This document shows positions 45,903-54,389 of a stretch of DNA of 64,000 nucleotides, piece by piece (the first letter of the stretch is position 1; each line of letters begins with the position of its first letter). A program made the position numbers and the translations under genes. The DNA is taken from contig JAHDSF010000011.1 of assembly GCA_018432935.1 (NCBI GenBank), positions 1-64,000 of the forward strand, read 5' to 3'. The stretch comes from Rhodospirillales bacterium. Lineage in GTDB: Bacteria > Pseudomonadota > Alphaproteobacteria > Rhodospirillales > Shumkoniaceae. The notes under the pieces were generated by a model. The model was not told where the DNA came from. It made no database searches and saw only the letters and a program-made list of their open reading frames with translations.

Positions 45903-46952
45903 ATGAGAAAGACCCCGGTCCAGCCCCGAGAGCGGGTATCGCTTGCCACGGTGGCGGCGAGCGCCGGAGTCTCGATCGCGACGGTTTCGAGGATCGTCAA
46001 CGGCGATACCGGCCGCGCCTCGCGCGAGACGGTGGCACGGGTGCGCCAAGCGGTCGAGGCTCTCGGATACCGGCCGAACCAACTGGGGCGGGCGCTCAAG
46101 CACGGCCGCAGCCGGGTGGTGGCGATGCTGGCGCCAAACCTCGACAACCCGATGATGGCGACCATCGCCGCCTCGACCGAAGCCGCGCTCCGGGACGCCG
46201 GATACGTGATGATCCTGTGCGATACCCACGATCGCGCCGATCTCCAGGACGAATACCTCGAGGCGATGCGATCCCAAGTCGTCGAGGGCACCGTCATGGT
46301 GGCCAGCGTCGCCAGTCCGGGGCTGGCCCGCTTCGTCGAGGAGGGGGGACCCGTCGTGTTCGTGGTGCGCCGCAACCCCTGCGGCACGGGCGGCCCCTTC
46401 CTGGGCATCGACAATATCGGGGCCGGCGGGCACGTCGCCGAGTTCTTCCTGCGCCGCGGCATCACCGAGGCCGGCGTGCTGTATCCGACCCAGGGCTCGT
46501 CGGTGACCCGCGAGCGCTGCGAAGGCTTCTGCGCTCGGCTGGCCGGCCTGGCCTCGGTGGTCCGCGGAGAGGCCCCCGGCCTCTCCCATCCCGAGGTCGG
46601 GTATCAGGCGGCGCGCGCCATGGCCGCCGGTTCGCCGTGGCCGCGCGGCATCATGTGCGTCAGCGACCAGATCGCCTATGGCGCCTATCGCTTCACCCGG
46701 GAGGCGGGCATCCGCGTGCCCGACGAGTGCCTGATCGTCGGGGTCGACGGCAACGACCTCAACCAGTGGCTTGCCCCCTGGCTGACGTCGCTCAAGGTCC
46801 CCTACCGCGAGTTCGGCGGACACGTCGTAAAGATGCTGTCCCAGATCTGGTCGGGAGAGCGGCCGGATGACCGCATCCTGCCGTACAGCCTTGCCGACGA
46901 GCCGGCCGCGCTTCCTCCCGCGGCCGGCTGCCGCGACGGAATGCCGGCTTGA
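45903..46952 (+). CDS. LacI-family transcriptional regulator of the sugar operon
   Basis: 349 residues from the ATG at 45903, chosen because GGGCCAAGGTG precedes it and the helix-turn-helix then lies at the N-terminus (VSLATVAASAGVSIATVSRI, residues 12-31). A hinge helix (YRPNQLGRALKHG) and a periplasmic-binding-protein-like effector domain follow (VVAMLAPNLDNPMMA, VGVDGNDLNQWLAPWLTSL). It should repress the divergent transport and glycosidase operon until an oligosaccharide or sugar from it binds. An in-frame ATG at 45828, right after the operator, is possible but would add an odd basic tail. Confidence 0.92.
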   Translation: MRKTPVQPRERVSLATVAASAGVSIATVSRIVNGDTGRASRETVARVRQAVEALGYRPNQLGRALKHGRSRVVAMLAPNLDNPMMATIAASTEAALRDAGYVMILCDTHDRADLQDEYLEAMRSQVVEGTVMVASVASPGLARFVEEGGPVVFVVRRNPCGTGGPFLGIDNIGAGGHVAEFFLRRGITEAGVLYPTQGSSVTRERCEGFCARLAGLASVVRGEAPGLSHPEVGYQAARAMAAGSPWPRGIMCVSDQIAYGAYRFTREAGIRVPDECLIVGVDGNDLNQWLAPWLTSLKVPYREFGGHVVKMLSQIWSGERPDDRILPYSLADEPAALPPAAGCRDGMPA

Positions 46953-47008
46953 CAGCCGCGGCGCCGCGGGTCATTGGTCCGCCCGTACCCTGCGGCTCCC
47001 GTGGCGCG

Positions 47009-47689
47009 ATGACCGACATTGTCCTGGACAACGTTTCCGTGAAGCGCGGCGCGTCGATCGTGCTCGACAGCCTGACGCTCGCACTGTCGGAACGGAGGGT
47101 TGCAGTGCTTGGAGCGAACGGCTCGGGCAAGACGACCTTTGTCAAGCTGCTCAACGGGCTGGTGCTGCCAACTGCAGGACGGCTGATGGTGGCGGGGCTC
47201 GACGTGGCGCGGGACGTCCATGCGGTGCGTCGGCGGGTCAGCTTTGTGTTCCAGAACCCGGATAATCAGATCGTCTTTCCGATCGTCCGCGAGGACCTGG
47301 CGTTCGGGCTGCGCAACCGGGGGATGGCGAAAGACGAGATCGCAGACCGCACCGCGACGGTGCTCGCCCGCCTCGGTATCGCCCACCTCGCCGACCGCCA
47401 GGTGCACGGCCTCAGCGGCGGCGAGAAGCAGCTGGTCGCGCTGGCGGCCGCCATGGTCACCGGCCCGTCGCTGATCGTATTCGACGAGCCGACCACCCAT
47501 CTCGACCTCCGCAACCGCAACCGAATCCGCGCGGTGATCGGCGAGATGGCCGAAGATGCCGTCATTGTCACCCACGATCTCGAGCTTGCCCGCGACTGCG
47601 AGCGGGCGGTGGTGATCGCCGACGGACGGATCGGGTTCGATGGCTGCCCCGCCGCTGCCATCGACTGGTACGTCGGACGGTGCTCGTGA
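47009..47689 (+). CDS. bioM: Biotin transporter ATPase (ECF A component)
   Basis: 226 residues from the ATG at 47009 (MTDIVLDNV). Walker A GANGSGKTT, a Q-loop VFQNPDNQIVFPIVREDLAFG typical of ECF/CbiO ATPases in its Asn-Pro-Asp-Asn-Gln core, signature LSGGEKQ, and Walker B LIVFDEPTTHLDLRN are present. It is followed by the T component on an overlap and then by BioY, the tripartite biotin importer. It starts 57 bp after the LacI gene and may have its own weak promoter there. Confidence 0.9.
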   Translation: MTDIVLDNVSVKRGASIVLDSLTLALSERRVAVLGANGSGKTTFVKLLNGLVLPTAGRLMVAGLDVARDVHAVRRRVSFVFQNPDNQIVFPIVREDLAFGLRNRGMAKDEIADRTATVLARLGIAHLADRQVHGLSGGEKQLVALAAAMVTGPSLIVFDEPTTHLDLRNRNRIRAVIGEMAEDAVIVTHDLELARDCERAVVIADGRIGFDGCPAAAIDWYVGRCS

Positions 47690-48327
47690 TCGGCTCGCTC
47701 TATCATCCTGGCGACACGCCGCTGCACCGCATACCCGCTGCCGCCAAGCTCGGCTTCCTGTTCGCCGCCGGGCTGGCCTTGTTCCTGACCGACAGCCCGG
47801 CGCCGTTGGCTGCCGCCGCCGCTGCGGCCGCCTTGCTGCTCGCCGCGACGGGCGCCCCTGCGCGAAGCCTCTGGCGCCAGCTCCGCGCGGTGGCGCTGAT
47901 CATCGCCCTGGTGTTCGCCGCCAACCTGGCATTCGCCGACGCGGGCACCGCATTCGCCGTGCTGTGCCGGCTGTCGGCGCTGGTGATGGCGGCGATGACG
48001 GTCACCGTGACCACCCGGACTTCGGACATGCTGGAGGCGGTCGAGCGCGGCCTCTCTCCCCTCGGCCGCATGGGCCTGGCCAACCCTGCGAAGGTCGGCC
48101 TCGCGGTGGCGCTGACCTTGCGGTTCGTACCGGAGATCTTCGGCCATTATCGGGAAATCCGTGACGCCCAGGCGGCGCGCGGCATCGCCGCCAGCCCGCT
48201 GGCCATCCTCGTCCCGCTGGTCGTGCGCAACCTCAAGGCGGCGGAAGACATCGCCGCCGCCATCGACGCCCGTGGCTTCGGCGCGCCGCGGGACGGGGCC
48301 AGCCCAAAGGAGCGACACCGTCCATGA
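47686..48327 (+). CDS. bioN: Biotin transporter T component
   Basis: 213 residues from the GTG at 47686, which forms a GTGA overlap with bioM; a GTG at 47680 would add two residues. Hydrophobic, with about five membrane segments. The paired Ala-Arg-Gly motifs that couple the T component to the ATPase are seen as QAARGIA and DARGFGA. It ends on an ATGA overlap with bioY. Confidence 0.88.
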   Translation: MIGSLYHPGDTPLHRIPAAAKLGFLFAAGLALFLTDSPAPLAAAAAAAALLLAATGAPARSLWRQLRAVALIIALVFAANLAFADAGTAFAVLCRLSALVMAAMTVTVTTRTSDMLEAVERGLSPLGRMGLANPAKVGLAVALTLRFVPEIFGHYREIRDAQAARGIAASPLAILVPLVVRNLKAAEDIAAAIDARGFGAPRDGASPKERHRP

Positions 48328-48890
48328 AGACCCTCGATCTTGTTCTCGTCGCCCTGTTCGCCGGCCTGGTCATCGTACTGGGACTGCTGCCGCCGGTGCC
48401 GCTCGGCTTCATCCCGGTGCCGATCACCCTGCAGACTCTGGGCGTGATGCTGGCGGGGGTGATCCTCGGCGGCAGGCGGGGTGCCCTTGCCTGTCTCCTG
48501 GTGGTGCTGCTGGTCGCCCTGGGGCTGCCGATCCTCGCCGGCGGCCGTGGCGGCCTCGGCGTATTCGCCGGCCCCACCGCCGGCTTCCTGCTTGGCTGGG
48601 TGCCCGGGGCGCTGATCGCCGGCCTGATCGCGGAGCGCGTTGCCGCGCCCGCCGACGGCGCGATTCGGCAGACGGCGGCCTTCCTCGCCGCGGCAGTCGT
48701 CGGCGGCATCGTCGTCGTCTACGCAGTGGGGATTCCCTGGCTCGCCGCCGCTGCCCACATCGGCCTCGGGAAGGCGGCGGCGGGCTCGCTGGCGTTCGTG
48801 CCCGGCGACATCGTCAAGGCCGTGGTCGCGGCGGTCGTGGCGCGCGGCGTGCACCGGGCCTACCCTGTGTTGCCGGCACGCGCCCCCTGA
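48324..48890 (+). CDS. bioY: Biotin-binding S component
   Basis: 188 residues with six hydrophobic segments. LGLLPPVPLGFIPVPITLQTLG region and GGRGGLGVFAGPTAGFLLGW are the BioY signatures that line the biotin pocket, and FVPGDIVKAVVAAVVA closes the protein. With BioM and BioN it imports biotin. Translation is coupled to bioN. Confidence 0.93.
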   Translation: MKTLDLVLVALFAGLVIVLGLLPPVPLGFIPVPITLQTLGVMLAGVILGGRRGALACLLVVLLVALGLPILAGGRGGLGVFAGPTAGFLLGWVPGALIAGLIAERVAAPADGAIRQTAAFLAAAVVGGIVVVYAVGIPWLAAAAHIGLGKAAAGSLAFVPGDIVKAVVAAVVARGVHRAYPVLPARAP

Positions 48891-48929
48891 CGTTGATCGG
48901 AGCGGCGCAGGGTTTTGCCCGCAACGGCG

Positions 48930-48935
48930 TATAAT
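48930..48935 (+). promoter_or_regulatory. -10 box upstream of first ECF sigma gene
   Basis: TATAAT in the context CGTATAAT, 48 bp before the TTG at 48978. No good -35 box is seen at 16-18 bp. The same CGTATAAT octamer precedes the second ECF sigma gene and the LacI gene. Its position argues against the in-frame TTG start at 48915, which would be upstream of it. Confidence 0.45.
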
Positions 48936-48977
48936 CCGGGAAGGCCTGCGCACCCACCCAACGGTCGGCGAGTTCTC

Positions 48978-49547
48978 TTGTCCCCCACCGCCACGGATCA
49001 GGAGCTGCTTGTCGCCGCAGGGCGCGGCGACCATCGCGCCTTCCGGGAACTGATGACGAGGCACGTGTCCTTCGCCATGGCACTGGCGCTGCGCATGACC
49101 GGGAACCTGCCGGATGCCGAGGAGATCGTGCAGGAGGCCTTCCTGCGGGTCTGGAACGGCGCCGGCCGTTGGCAACCCGAACGCGGCGCCCGGTTCACGA
49201 CCTGGCTGTACCGCGTGGTCCTGAACCTGTGCCTGGACCGGCGGCGCCGGCCAGTGATGCTTCCGGTGGACGGCATCGAAGAACCGGCCGACCCGTCGGC
49301 CACGGGTTTCGACAGCCACGCCGCCTCCGAGTCCCGGCGTCTGGTGGCCGAAGCGCTGCAGTCCCTGCCGGACCGGCAGCGGATGGCTCTGTCGCTGTGC
49401 TACTTCGGAGGCCTCGGATACGCCGAGGCGGCCGAGATCATGGACGTGACGCCCTCGGCGCTCGACTCCCTGCTGGTCCGGGGCCGACGGCGGCTGCGGG
49501 AGTACCTGACGAGGCGCGGTCTCGAAGCGCTGGGAGATCTGGTATGA
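48978..49547 (+). CDS. ECF-type RNA polymerase sigma factor
   Basis: 189 residues from the TTG at 48978, with GGCGAG five bases before it and a -10 box 48 bp upstream. Region 2 (DQELLVAAGRGDHRAFRELM, DAEEIVQEAFLRVWN) and region 4 (LPDRQRMALSLCYFGGLGYA, VTPSALDSLLVRGRRRL) are intact, without region 1 or 3. It overlaps the next gene by 4 bp; the trio of sigma, membrane anti-sigma candidate and periplasmic sensor resembles the cnrH/Y/X layout. It may respond to envelope or metal stress. Confidence 0.9.
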   Translation: MSPTATDQELLVAAGRGDHRAFRELMTRHVSFAMALALRMTGNLPDAEEIVQEAFLRVWNGAGRWQPERGARFTTWLYRVVLNLCLDRRRRPVMLPVDGIEEPADPSATGFDSHAASESRRLVAEALQSLPDRQRMALSLCYFGGLGYAEAAEIMDVTPSALDSLLVRGRRRLREYLTRRGLEALGDLV

Positions 49548-49969
49548 GGCGCGACGAATTCATTCTGCTGGTGGATCGCCACGGCCCCGACCTCGCCACC
49601 TGGCCGGAAGGCGCAAGAGCGGACGCGGAGTCCCTCTTGGGCACTTCGGACTCGGCACGCCGCCTGCTCGCCGAGGCGCAGGCGGCGGATCGCCTGCTGC
49701 GTGGCAACGACCCTGCCGGCATCCTCACCGACGACCGAACGGCTCGCCTGGTCGCCCGGACAATCGAGGCGGCCGGCGACCGCCCCCGCCAGAGTGGCAT
49801 CCGGCAGGCTGCCGAAGCCTGGCTGCTTCGAATCGTGCTGCCGATCGGGCTTTCGGCCGCGGCCGGATTCGCCGTCGGCCTGCTGGTGCCGGTCGAGCCC
49901 GCCGGTTCGGCCGCCTCCGTCGCCACCGTGCTCTGGTCGCTCGAACCCGCCGCCATTCCGGTGTTCTGA
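49544..49969 (+). CDS. Putative membrane anti-sigma factor with LATWPE domain
   Basis: 141 residues, starting on an ATGA overlap with the sigma gene. The N-terminal cytoplasmic part (1-80) contains DRHGPDLATWPEGARADAES and ARRLLAEAQAADRLL; a single membrane segment follows (about 103-122, LPIGLSAAAGFAVGLLVPV). Cytoplasmic domain, one helix and co-translation with an ECF sigma gene fit an anti-sigma factor, though I see no zinc-binding ZAS motif. The first domain recurs in the small flagellar-locus protein at 54.4 kb. Confidence 0.65.
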   Translation: MRRDEFILLVDRHGPDLATWPEGARADAESLLGTSDSARRLLAEAQAADRLLRGNDPAGILTDDRTARLVARTIEAAGDRPRQSGIRQAAEAWLLRIVLPIGLSAAAGFAVGLLVPVEPAGSAASVATVLWSLEPAAIPVF

Positions 49970-50415
49970 TGATCGGCTCGCGCTGGACTTTCCGGATCCT
50001 CATCATCTCGCTGATGCTGAACGCGTTCCTGGCCGGCCTCGTGGTGGCCCGGCTCGATCGACCGGACCGCCCCGGCCCTCCCCCGGAAGTCGACCCGATG
50101 GGAATGGTGGGGCGCGTCGCCTCTACACTGCCCGAATCGGACGCCCGCATCCTGCGCGAGGCTTTCCAGCGCGAGCGTGAGGTGCTCGAGGCGGCGGCGG
50201 CGGCACTGCGCGATGGACCCGCGCTGCTGGGTCAAACTCTGCGGGCCGAGCCCTACGACCCCGAAGCGACGCGGCGGGCGATGCGGGAACTGGGCGCCCG
50301 GCGGGAAGTGCTGATCGAAGGAACCGGGCGAGCGTTCTCGGCAGCAGCGGCGCGGATGTCTGCCGAGGGGCGTCGACGCCTGGCCGAGTTTCCCCCGCCT
50401 CCCCGACGCCCCTGA
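49969..50415 (+). CDS. Periplasmic heavy-metal-sensor-like protein (CnrX/Spy type)
   Basis: 148 residues. One N-terminal membrane anchor (FRILIISLMLNAFLAGLVVA) is followed by a helical periplasmic domain with LPESDARILREAFQREREVL and RRAMRELGARREVLIEGTGR, like the metal-sensor family of CnrX, ZraP and Spy. Start and previous stop overlap in TGATG. It likely transmits a periplasmic signal to the membrane protein encoded upstream. No obvious Met/His-rich metal site is present, so the signal may not be a metal. Confidence 0.75.
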   Translation: MIGSRWTFRILIISLMLNAFLAGLVVARLDRPDRPGPPPEVDPMGMVGRVASTLPESDARILREAFQREREVLEAAAAALRDGPALLGQTLRAEPYDPEATRRAMRELGARREVLIEGTGRAFSAAAARMSAEGRRRLAEFPPPPRRP

Positions 50416-50639
50416 CCGGTCCCGATCTGTCCGTGCCGCCGCGGATTTGCCGGGCCATTGGCCTGATTATTGCTTTCCTCCTTTGCTGCCGGCAGAAGTT
50501 GCCGGACGAGCGGCAAAAATTTCCTAATAAGTAATTGAAAATAAACAATTATCTTCGCCGGGTTTCGGGCGTTCGACCGTATAATGGGGAACAACTCGCT
50601 GTTGCGAACGGATGGTCCACTCGCTTTGCAGGCTCAGCC
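50416..50639 (+). promoter_or_regulatory. Intergenic control region upstream of second ECF sigma gene
   Basis: A strikingly A+T-rich stretch (about 50500-50555) in high-G+C DNA. A sigma-54-type promoter, TGGCCTGATTATTGCT, lies at 50459-50474 and fits TGGC-N8-TTGCW exactly. Just downstream, TGCCGGCA and TTGCCGG form short inverted repeats. A TATAAT box lies at 50580-50585. The region can hold two promoters for the sigma gene or for the flagellin beyond it. Confidence 0.55.
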
Positions 50640-51236
50640 ATGGACATCATGAGGGTTGCCAGCCAGGGGGATGAGTCGTGGGACGACGACGCCCTGCTCG
50701 AGCGCATGAAGGCCGATGACGCCGAAGCCTTCCGCATCCTGGTGGAACGCCACGTCGACCGCGCCTATGCGCTTGCCCTGAGAATTCTGCGCAACGCTGC
50801 CGATGCCGAGGACGTCGCCCAGGAAGCTCTGGTGAAGGCCTGGACCCACCGCAGCGCCTGGCAGGCCGGCAAGGCACGCTTCTCCACCTGGCTGTACCGG
50901 GTGGTGGTCAACCGCTGCATCGACCTGCAAAGAATGCCGCGCAGCGCCTGGATCGAAGAGGTTGCCGAGCCGGCCGACCCGGGAGCCGACGCAGTGACGA
51001 CCATCCACCGCCGAGAGGTGTTCGAGCGGCTCGAAGACGCTCTCGACCACATGCCCGCCCAGCAGCGGGCCGCCCTCACCCTGGCCTACTTCGACGATCT
51101 CGGCAACGCCGCCATCGCCGAGATTCTCGGCACCACGGTACCGGCCGTGGAATCCCTGCTGAAGCGCGGGCGACAGGGGCTGCGAACACGGCTGAAACGC
51201 AGCGAGCGCGACGTACGGCAGGCGCTGGTCACCTGA
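50640..51236 (+). CDS. ECF-type sigma factor next to flagellin
   Basis: 198 residues from the ATG at 50640, downstream of the TATAAT box at 50580; a longer frame from 50535 would begin before that promoter. Region 2 (LLERMKADDAEAFRILVERHV, NAADAEDVAQEALVKAW read with its Asp-Ala-Glu-Asp core) and region 4 (MPAQQRAALTLAYFDDLGNA, TVPAVESLLKRGRQGL) are intact. No anti-sigma gene follows; the next gene is flagellin. It may be controlled by transcription from the sigma-54-type site. Confidence 0.88.
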   Translation: MDIMRVASQGDESWDDDALLERMKADDAEAFRILVERHVDRAYALALRILRNAADAEDVAQEALVKAWTHRSAWQAGKARFSTWLYRVVVNRCIDLQRMPRSAWIEEVAEPADPGADAVTTIHRREVFERLEDALDHMPAQQRAALTLAYFDDLGNAAIAEILGTTVPAVESLLKRGRQGLRTRLKRSERDVRQALVT

Positions 51237-51237
51237 A

Positions 51238-51258
51238 GGGCGGGAACTTTCCCCGCCC
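51238..51258 (+). terminator. Stem-loop after second ECF sigma gene
   Basis: GGGCGGG, 7-base loop, CCCGCCC, starting 2 bases after the stop codon. No T-tract follows, so termination would be partial; some transcripts may continue into flagellin. Confidence 0.5.
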
Positions 51259-51352
51259 GGAAATCCTTCGCGGTCCGTTGAAGAACCTGAAGCCGTCCCC
51301 GACGGCCGGCTCCCGGAAGGGAGCGTGACCGCGCATCAGAAGGATACGACCT

Positions 51353-52177
51353 ATGCCCGTCATCTCGACAAACACCGCCGCCAACTCGGCTCTTCGCTAC
51401 CTCAACCTGAACTCGGAAGAGCAGACCAGCATCACCTCGAAGCTGGCGTCCGGCTCGCGTATCGTGCGGGCCTCCGACGACGCCGCGGGGCTCGCCATCG
51501 GCACCCGCATCCAGGCCGACGTGACCGTGCTCAGCCAGGCGGCGACCAACGCCTCGCAGGCGGTCTCGATCCTGCAGACCGCCGACGGCGGCCTGTCGAA
51601 CGTCGGCGACATCCTGCAGCGCATGAAGACGCTGGCCACACAATCCGACTCCGGTTCGGTAACCGACGACGAGCGCGCCTACATCAACGCGGAATTCGCC
51701 GAGCTGATCGCCGAAATCACCGGCATCGCGCAGGGCACCCGCTACAACGGCGACGCGCTGCTCGACGGCACCAGCGCCTACGCCACCGGCGTCAACTTCC
51801 TGGTCGGCACCGCGACCACCGACACCATCCAGGTGCAGATCACCGACGTCGACGCCACCGCCCTCGGGCTGGCGGCCGCCACCGTGGCAACCCAGACCGG
51901 CGCCGAGGCCGCACTGGACCTGATCGATACCGCGATCGGCACCATCTCGAACGCCCGCGCCGAAATCGGCGCCACCATGTCGCGGTTCGAGTTCCGGGGC
52001 GAGACGATCGCCACCAGCATCGAGAACCTGAGTGCGGCGGAATCGGCGATCATGGACGCCGACATCGCCGAGCAGCAGGCCAATCTGTCCTCTGCCGACG
52101 TCAAGACCCAGGCGGCCATCGCCGCCCTGTCGCAGGCCAACGAAATGCCGCAGAACCTGCTCGCCCTGCTGAAGTAA
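51353..52177 (+). CDS. Flagellin
   Basis: 274 residues, a short flagellin. The conserved N-terminal D0/D1 helices (NTAANSALRYLNLNSEEQ, SKLASGSRIVRASDDAAGLA) and C-terminal helices (RAEIGATMSRFEFR, ALSQANEMPQNLLALLK) are intact, and the variable middle is small. GAAGGA precedes the ATG. It polymerises into the filament after export through the flagellar secretion system, capped by FliD and chaperoned by FliS, both encoded next. Three C-terminal residues (LLK rather than the usual LLR) are conservative. Confidence 0.95.
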   Translation: MPVISTNTAANSALRYLNLNSEEQTSITSKLASGSRIVRASDDAAGLAIGTRIQADVTVLSQAATNASQAVSILQTADGGLSNVGDILQRMKTLATQSDSGSVTDDERAYINAEFAELIAEITGIAQGTRYNGDALLDGTSAYATGVNFLVGTATTDTIQVQITDVDATALGLAAATVATQTGAEAALDLIDTAIGTISNARAEIGATMSRFEFRGETIATSIENLSAAESAIMDADIAEQQANLSSADVKTQAAIAALSQANEMPQNLLALLK

Positions 52178-52187
52178 CAGCCCCCAG

Positions 52188-52221
52188 ACGACGGCGCGGG
52201 GCCGGTTTCCCGCGCCGTCGT
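52188..52221 (+). terminator. Strong stem-loop between flagellin and fliD
   Basis: A perfect 13-bp stem, ACGACGGCGCGGG against CCCGCGCCGTCGT, with an 8-base loop, 10 bases after the flagellin stop. No T-run follows. It is placed to stabilise abundant flagellin mRNA and to lower read-through into fliD. Confidence 0.75.
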
Positions 52222-52239
52222 GCGCCAATGGAGGCGATC

Positions 52240-53895
52240 GTGACCGGCACCACAGCCGTCTCGGGTTCGAGCTACACCACCACCAGCCGCTATCAGTTCG
52301 ACAGCGCCGCCCTCATCGAGGCGGCGGTCGCGGCGAAGCTCGCGACCGCCAACGCCTATGCCGACAAGATCGAGGTCAACGAGGCCAAGATCTCCGCCTA
52401 TGCCGAACTGCAAAGCCTGCTTCTGGAGTTGCAGGAGGCGGCGCAGGCGATCCGCAGCCCGAAGGGAACCATCGATTCGGCGGACGACGTGTTTCTCGAC
52501 CGCACCGCGTATCTCTATTCGCCGAGCAACACGACGGCCACCAATCTGATGGAGGCGACGGTCGAAGAGGGCACCGACATCGGCAGCCACACGATCGTCA
52601 TCGAGCAGATTGCCACCGCCGAGAAGATCGGAAGCGGCGACATCTCGAGCCGCACGGAAGCGCTCGGCTACAGCGGCACGTTCACGGTCGGCGCCGAGGA
52701 CGGCTCCGCGACGGAGATCACCGTCACCGGCGACATGTCGCTGAACGAGATCGTCAAGGAGATCAACGACGTCGCCGCAACCACCGGCGTCACCGCTTCG
52801 GTGATCAAGGTCGACGACGACAGCTACATGATGGTTCTGACCGCCGCCAACACCGGCCAGGACATCTCGTTGACCGATCCCGATGGTGTGCTGACGTCCC
52901 TGGGATTTCTCGCCAGCGACGGCACGTTCGCCAACGAGCTGCGGAAGAACCAGAGCGCGATCGTCGCCGTCGACGGCGTCACCATCGAGCGGGAAAGCAA
53001 CCAGATCGACGACGCTCTCGACGGCATCACCTTGCAGCTCTATGCGGCCGATCCCGACACGACGCTGACGCTCGAGACGGCGGCGGACCTGTCCGGCATC
53101 CAGGATGCCATCACGGCCTTCGTCGACGCCTACAATGCGCTGCGCGATTTCATCGTCACCAACCAGACGGTCACCAGCGCCGGCGTGGCCGCGGACGATG
53201 CGGTGCTGTTCGCCGACAGCACGTTGCGCAGCATTTCGGCCGCCGTTGCCGCCATCATCACCGACGATTCCGGGGGCTATTCGCTGGCCGACATCGGGCT
53301 GAAGTTCGATTCCTCGAACCACCTGACCCTGAATCAGGCCACCCTCGGGGATGCGCTGGTCAACAACCTCGAGATGATCCAGGCGCTGTTCGCCTATCAG
53401 TACACCACGTCTGACGGCGATCTCGCGCTGCTGTCGCACGACGATACCCAGGACAGCCTGTCGTTCACCCTCGACATCACGGTCGGTGACGACGGCACCA
53501 TCACCGCAGCTTCGGTGGCCGGCGATTCAAGCCTGTTCACGATCAGCGGCAACACGATCTCAGGCGCGGAAGGCAGCATCTACGAGGGTCTCAAGTTCGT
53601 CTACACCGGCGGCGCGTCGGAGTCGATCGACGTCGAGATCAACCAGGGTCTCGCCGATCGGCTCTACTACGTCCTCAAGACCGCGGCCGACGAAACCGAC
53701 AGCACGCTGACCGACGTCATCGGGGCGCTGGAAGAGACCAACGCGGAGCTCGAGAAGCGCATCGCGACGGTAAAAGCGCGGGCAGCCGATTACGAGGAGT
53801 ACCTGACCGAGAAATACTCCCGCATTCAGGCGACGCTGTCGGCCGCGGAATCGATCCTCGCCCTTTTGGAAGCCCTGAATGACAGCGACGATTGA
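52240..53895 (+). CDS. fliD: Flagellar filament cap protein FliD
   Basis: 551 residues from the GTG at 52240, chosen because TGGAGG lies five bases upstream; an in-frame ATG at 52228 overlaps that ribosome site. The N-terminal coiled coil (LATANAYADKIEVNEAKISA region), FliD_N-type strands (SNTTATNLMEATVEEGT, YSGTFTVGA) and the C-terminal FliD_C block (ITAFVDAYNALRDFI, SLADIGLKFDSSNHLTL) with a final coiled coil (EKYSRIQATLSAAES) are present. It caps the filament and folds incoming flagellin. The usual Leu-Asp-rich N-terminal signature is degenerate. Confidence 0.9.
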   Translation: MTGTTAVSGSSYTTTSRYQFDSAALIEAAVAAKLATANAYADKIEVNEAKISAYAELQSLLLELQEAAQAIRSPKGTIDSADDVFLDRTAYLYSPSNTTATNLMEATVEEGTDIGSHTIVIEQIATAEKIGSGDISSRTEALGYSGTFTVGAEDGSATEITVTGDMSLNEIVKEINDVAATTGVTASVIKVDDDSYMMVLTAANTGQDISLTDPDGVLTSLGFLASDGTFANELRKNQSAIVAVDGVTIERESNQIDDALDGITLQLYAADPDTTLTLETAADLSGIQDAITAFVDAYNALRDFIVTNQTVTSAGVAADDAVLFADSTLRSISAAVAAIITDDSGGYSLADIGLKFDSSNHLTLNQATLGDALVNNLEMIQALFAYQYTTSDGDLALLSHDDTQDSLSFTLDITVGDDGTITAASVAGDSSLFTISGNTISGAEGSIYEGLKFVYTGGASESIDVEINQGLADRLYYVLKTAADETDSTLTDVIGALEETNAELEKRIATVKARAADYEEYLTEKYSRIQATLSAAESILALLEALNDSDD

Positions 53896-53907
53896 TGAGG
53901 AGCCTCC

Positions 53908-54312
53908 ATGAACGCCCAGACCTATGCCATATCCGCCTACCGCTCTGCGCAAAGCACGGTCGCACCCTTGCGCGCCGTGGTGCTGCTCTACGATGGCGTC
54001 CTCGTCCACATCCGCAACGCATCGCAGGCGTTTCGGGCCAAGGATTATGAAACTCACTTCAACGAGATCATGCGCGCGGCGGACATCCTGCTCGCGCTCA
54101 ACGCCGCGCTCGATATGAAGCGGGGCGGAAGTGTGGCCGTCTCGCTGCGCGCGTTCTACGAGACCACCATCAAGGCCTTGATCTCGTCGGCGAGCAGGAA
54201 AAGCGCCCTCGAATGCGCCGAGCGCATCGAGCGCGGCGTGCGCACGATGCGCGATGCCTGGGCCGAGATCGCCGGCGAAATTCAGAAGGAGCCCGCCGAA
54301 GCCGCCTCGTGA
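53908..54312 (+). CDS. fliS: Flagellin export chaperone FliS
   Basis: 134 residues, all helical by pattern. AYRSAQSTVAPLRAVVLLYDGVLVHI is the FliS signature around the Leu-Tyr-Asp-Gly motif. It binds the flagellin C-terminus and prevents premature assembly in the cytoplasm. It follows fliD by 12 bp and ends on a GTGA that could couple the next reading frame. Confidence 0.9.
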   Translation: MNAQTYAISAYRSAQSTVAPLRAVVLLYDGVLVHIRNASQAFRAKDYETHFNEIMRAADILLALNAALDMKRGGSVAVSLRAFYETTIKALISSASRKSALECAERIERGVRTMRDAWAEIAGEIQKEPAEAAS

Positions 54313-54389
54313 CCGAAGGCCGGGGTTTCGCTCGCCCCGCCATATCCTATAGAGTGCCTTCTTTGCTGGCTGACGAAGAACTCGAAGCC

